A stretch of DNA of 47,135 bases from Hondaea fermentalgiana. Taxonomy: Eukaryota > Sar > Bigyra > Thraustochytrida > Thraustochytriidae. Under the pieces are notes generated by a model. It was not told the origin of the DNA. It saw only the letters and a list, made by a program, of their open reading frames with translations, and searched no databases. Made by a program: the position numbers and the translations under genes. Below are positions 44,601-47,135 of this stretch, in pieces (within the stretch, counting starts at the first letter, position 1; every line of letters begins with the position of its first letter). Location of the stretch: positions 204,417-251,551 of the forward strand of contig NPFB01000021.1 in the NCBI GenBank assembly GCA_014084085.1, read 5' to 3'.

Positions 44601-45066
44601 ATGGAGACCTCGACTTGGCTAACTTTGCGACAGAGGTTCCTCTGCCTCGCGAAGGAAGCGGCATGCTTGCGGCGGACATGACTTCATGAAACTGGCGCAA
44701 CTCGTCGCTATGGGCGCTGTGTTCGAGAAAGGATGTCAAGATTTCGTCGTCTTCATAGTCGCCATGGGTTCCAAAAGGGTTGAAGCGGGCGAGAGCTTGA
44801 CGAGATACCATAAGGACGCGTCCGCTGCCTTGTCGGTTGGTGGTGCCCAGGTCGGAGAGGGCGCTATCAGAGCTTGCGGATCCTGAGCTCGCAAGTCTGC
44901 GTGCGCGTGCGCGGGCTTTGTCGGTGAGCTCGTGTAGTTTCTTACGTCCAAAGTCCCATTGTTTTCGATGTCGTCGCCGAGTCGGCGGTAAGCCCTGCTG
45001 TACCTGGTGTTGCTGCTGGTCCGGAGGAGCTCTGCGAGTTGGGGTCCCGTCGTCGCCGTCACCCAT
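41677..45066 (-). CDS. Protein kinase with three cyclic-nucleotide-binding-like domains (PKG-like)
   Basis: A 1,129-residue protein from ATG at 45066; an in-frame GTG at 45093 was not accepted. After a basic, Ser-rich N-terminus come three CNB folds at about 175-290, 310-430 and 445-560. In CNB1 the phosphate-binding cassette is LCEAAMLEPLLHRESAVV. In CNB2 it is FAEAAIISEELRSADV, which aligns with FGELALxxxxPRAATV and keeps Glu and Arg. In CNB3 it is FGDASALVGDISVRNFG, with Glu to Asp. The kinase domain (about 625-1010) has a poor glycine loop (LFTGPSSKLYYA), AVKEV Lys, HRDIKPGN with Asp786, LIDFGIS, and CGTPKYMAPEI. HPFFDNFPW lies in an AGC-like tail. About 90 residues are inserted in the C-lobe. 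CNB-kinase fusions include PKG. It would be a candidate effector of the nucleotide cyclase in this window; the ligand is unproven. Confidence 0.88.
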   Translation of the reverse strand: MGDGDDGTPTRRAPPDQQQHQVQQGLPPTRRRHRKQWDFGRKKLHELTDKARARARRLASSGSASSDSALSDLGTTNRQGSGRVLMVSRQALARFNPFGTHGDYEDDEILTSFLEHSAHSDELRQFHEVMSAASMPLPSRGRGTSVAKLAKSRSPSSSSLNSASSQLPSSNGQKDLLTAALTGSSAFASIEEGFCHELYKSAVEITVSKGESVYLQGQTGALMFVVISGNLQLRRKVLNTPAARILRKCGPGDVLCEAAMLEPLLHRESAVVISDEATLLALHRLEYQLAALRFAENNIHQEDDAADFLQNIYLFQNLSPESRMYIVSKVVWKTFAANEVILAEHTSEPGLIIIDNGEAALEIEYRKRDSATMQLVCTREEVRCLHRGELFAEAAIISEELRSADVGYRISARERGARVGILTHEVLAEALSLLHAGKKTKLKQDQSMLQALHIGHALSHHPLFSERTSVEIFAIADRMSVTRLSAGQVLPGTEGLWLILDGALTVFQRSEPLVSLTAGDCFGDASALVGDISVRNFGSRFFATSPTRVARATGEVICALISREILTKLGIECSDRASTEQGELPGVPDKNVQSANEGQEPQSSGADSGSKSPLRQTPVSKATLSLTRLDRGDLILLRRLFTGPSSKLYYARHRPSDRVLAVKEVLDLGAVNQGSFSSSSSSLFSDPEWLAQAADEPRELGHSAHVEIALMLRLASTNTVPRIFGIMAEPQRALVTVGMDPMIGGDLAALIASHPQGLPLESFKFYAACLVSTLKVLFENDILHRDIKPGNIMVDATGYLRLIDFGISKGNMCGETARTSTLCGTPKYMAPEIARLVLGRGISYGLAVDWWALGVTLFELACGFNPFEFTTAPSTAHSPRAESNAPAAQEEAQNAATNVHIVLHRVVSFAEAFAKKSLPGSSPTGAKDSESVAQDELAGLPGGLANLSTLAPEWNNAIDLILRLLQPSLYTRLGVGVAGPRGAVEHPFFDNFPWRELVDRRLDPPLVPEEPPFFKQRKDESKTRPQRRQMLSREHRHQRQRQPLDAIDTEPHVFENAATSEGDLESPKSVSTVETLHGGDKDDDDDARNSIESRLIRQKLHEVTSNKDLLAHTRHHKRQSLGLLSVSTL

Positions 45067-45728
45067 GGTGATGGCAAGGCCGGTTGAGTCCACAAGACCT
45101 GCTCAAGGCGCCTGGGTCGTTTGGTGCTTCGTCTCGACAAACGCAATGAGTGCCTGCCACCTCGGAGGGTCAAGAGTACTCGAGTGCGGCACGCCAGACT
45201 CGACGTGCGAGACTTCAGAGTTGATGGTCCTGGGAGTCTGTTTATAAGGGAAAAAAGAAAAAAGCCTCCTCTATTCACTGTCATCCCAGTTCCGAGTACG
45301 TTCTGTTTTGGTTCCGTAGAGTGATCCGTTCCGTGGTCGAGGTCTTTTTATTTATTTTGGAGGAGGATGGGGGCGTGTCTGTATGCGATCTTGCACGCGC
45401 GGCGCAAGCATATTGAGACAAGACAAGACAAGACCAAAGACATTTCTATTCACTCGATTTCCCTTTGAGTGACGCGAATTGCGACGCAGGTTAAACGGAC
45501 CCGTCTGTTTAGGTTCGAGAAAAGGTGGGAGAATACATGCATGTGTTGACGGACCGTAAGCAAATTCTCGTTGCACCTGCCTGTCGTCTGCGGCCTTGAA
45601 GGTGGCTGCTTTTTTGCCATCTACATCGTGCCAAGTGGCCTCGGCGCGCGAGAGTCTCTAGAAGAAGCAGGCGTGCGACGAAGTCGCGAGGCAGACAAGT
45701 CGTAGCGTTGTTGTGCTGCGGTGGCAAG
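45067..45728. promoter_or_regulatory. Divergent region between the CNB kinase and CFAP68-like genes
   Basis: 662 bp with both promoters. An ACAAG pentamer run lies at about 45417-45433. No RNA gene is seen. Confidence 0.5.
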
Positions 45729-46334
45729 ATGTCGGGCTCAGGGTATGGCATCTGCGGCCACAAGAATTCTTTTGGCGCAAATGTGCTGTGCGGCAATTGG
45801 GTGGAGGACAAGATGGGCAGCGAGATGGCGGCGTTGACGTCTACTCCAAAGTTTGACGCAATCAGCGAGGCACAGCATCACTTTGCTCATCCCGACTCGC
45901 GAACACGCTCGGGAAGCGCAGAGGATGAGGCCAAACTTCAGACATCGAAGCCATCTATGCGCGGCTTGGAGAGCACGCTTCTGCTCGGTCACTGCGAGCA
46001 CGGCAATGTTCATAATCCGAGCTCCGAGGGTCGCTTTCATACGACGCACAAGCTTTCTTTTGCGCCTACGCCATCGTCTTCGAGCCACAAATCGGGACGC
46101 CGAGAGACTGGACTTGCGCGACAGAAGCAAATGGATGCCGAGCGTCGGCAGCGAGATCCCCACCATTCTACTTCCTACACTGTGGCCTGCCAGCAACCCT
46201 TTCGTCCTCAGGCAACTCTGGATGCGAAGCCTGTCATGCAGCGATTTTCTTCGGACCGTGCCTTTACAAAGGCTTTTGTGCAGGCGCAGACTTATAGCAA
46301 TATTCGTTCCGATCGGCTTTCGATCGAATACTAG
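45729..46334 (+). CDS. Small Cys/His/Ser-rich protein, possibly CFAP68-like ciliary protein
   Basis: A 201-residue protein from ATG at 45729 (GCAAGATGTCG); an upstream in-frame TTG was not accepted. It starts SGYGICGHKNSFGANVLCGNWVEDKMG, whose G-W/x-C, N, S, GNW-E pattern resembles the N-terminal motif of C11orf1/CFAP68, a microtubule inner protein (GNWNxERxD). Later segments (GRFHTTHKLSF; HHSTSYTVACQQPF) have the short aromatic/His repeats common in axonemal inner proteins. No membrane helix, signal peptide or catalytic motif. The resemblance is from recall of the motif, not an alignment, so the name is tentative. The frame has ordinary codon use and a clean start and stop. Confidence 0.6.
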   Translation: MSGSGYGICGHKNSFGANVLCGNWVEDKMGSEMAALTSTPKFDAISEAQHHFAHPDSRTRSGSAEDEAKLQTSKPSMRGLESTLLLGHCEHGNVHNPSSEGRFHTTHKLSFAPTPSSSSHKSGRRETGLARQKQMDAERRQRDPHHSTSYTVACQQPFRPQATLDAKPVMQRFSSDRAFTKAFVQAQTYSNIRSDRLSIEY

Positions 46335-47135
46335 ACCCCCGAGGCCAGCCAAGGTGACGTACTCTTGATGCTCTTGCTTGCTGCTGGCTGGTGACCGTGC
46401 ATGTCTTGACGGCGAGGCAGGCAGACGTGTTTGCAGGAGAATTTGTCTCCAGGCAGGCAGCATGCACCCGAAAAGATGCCAAAATCTGACGCTCTACCAA
46501 CCTCTTTGGGGTCCATGTGCATGCAATCCGTATGATTGCCTCGCGAACGCTTTGCGACAGACAGTCGCAGTCGTCATCGCTTGCACACGCAGCGATCTGC
46601 CACCTTCCTCACCCCTTCCTCGGGATCAACCTCTCCGGCACGTGGCAGTGGTAGTGGTAGTAGTAGTACTATGCGTAATTTCACCTGAAACGATGATCGT
46701 TTTGCTCTTTTTCGCCCATTGCAGTAGTAGTCGTCCGTCGCATCTGCAGCTGAGGTTCCGCCTCCTCCTCCATCTTCTTTCTCCTCGTCCACGTATCATA
46801 CGTCGCACACACACAAAACTTAGAGTCCCTCCCTATCCCCTCCAACTCGGTTCCGCGTCTCGAGGAGAAGGTCCCTGATGCTTACCTCTTGGGGCCAGTC
46901 TGCGATTCTGTGCGCACACGGGCCGCCCGCTCGGCGCTGAGTGGGGCCGCCGCATTCTCCACTTGCACCCGGCGCTCGCAAGTGCATCTTCCGCGGATAC
47001 CCGACTTGCGCGGCGGCCAGTACCTCTTCCTCGGCCCGCCTCCTCCCTCTTTCCCGAGAATGCCGCCCCTCTCGCTCGCCCGCTCGCAAGTGGCCTTCAT
47101 CCTCCAAGCAAGACGGTTCAATTCGCAAACAAACA
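46335..47135. other. Right-edge intergenic region
   Basis: 800 bp with no supported gene. It contains a GTGGTAGTAGTAG run (about 46646-46670) and, from about 46880 on, GC-rich DNA with the word CTTGCNCC/CGCTCGCAAGTG repeated. It may be the upstream region of a gene beyond the window. Short minus-strand frames (46820-47128) are Arg/Gly-rich and unconvincing. Confidence 0.5.

Overview
This is eukaryotic nuclear DNA from a gene-dense, intron-poor protist. Most genes are single long reading frames of 150 to 1,950 codons, separated by 0.1 to 3.4 kb of GC-rich, microsatellite-rich spacer. The gene set is eukaryotic throughout: CCT chaperonin, G-alpha, MAP3K-epsilon/SIN kinase, Raptor, soluble-type adenylyl cyclase and ciliary proteins. 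It combines a plant/fungus-like SIN kinase, ciliary genes and a mitochondrial aconitase of the bacterial AcnB type. Together these fit a zoosporic stramenopile, and I would guess a thraustochytrid; that placement is inference. Two runs of exactly 100 N (10600-10699 and 25570-25669) are assembly gaps.

Layout. 1-8.2 kb: the 3' part of a WW-WW-RDD membrane protein (+); a decayed tandem copy of the end of the next gene; CCT2 (-); a membrane-anchored SET-domain methyltransferase (+); an unrecognised acidic-tailed protein (+). 8.2-11.65 kb: a long low-complexity spacer with a gap. 11.65-14.35 kb: mitochondrial AcnB-type aconitase (+) with very strong codon bias. 15.2-22.4 kb: a head-to-head pair of G-alpha (-) and a two-cyclase-domain adenylyl cyclase with a C-terminal CaaX-like ending (+). 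22.9-25.2 kb: a disordered Arg/Ser-rich protein full of RRxS sites (-). 26.5-30.6 kb: MAP3K-epsilon/Cdc7/SepH-type kinase (-). 31.6-32.3 kb: small CREST-like membrane protein (+). 32.6-38.5 kb: Raptor (-). 38.8-40.5 kb: ENO4-like pseudoenolase (-). 40.9-41.5 kb: CoA-binding protein, the only gene with a clear intron (+). 41.7-45.1 kb: kinase with three cyclic-nucleotide-binding-like domains (-). 45.7-46.3 kb: possible CFAP68-like ciliary protein (+).

The main theme is signalling. A G-alpha, a nucleotide cyclase, a cyclic-nucleotide-binding kinase, a protein rich in PKA-type target motifs, a septation/MAP3K-type kinase and the TORC1 scaffold Raptor lie within 30 kb. Eukaryotic neighbours need not cooperate, so any functional link is a hypothesis. 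The best leads for follow-up are the prenylation-type ending of the cyclase, the G-alpha/cyclase pair, the compact five-helix CREST-like protein, the DPY30-enolase pseudoenzyme and the CCT2 tail duplication.

Starts were placed at the first plausible ATG. Several open frames extend upstream through GTG or TTG codons, which were not accepted as starts.
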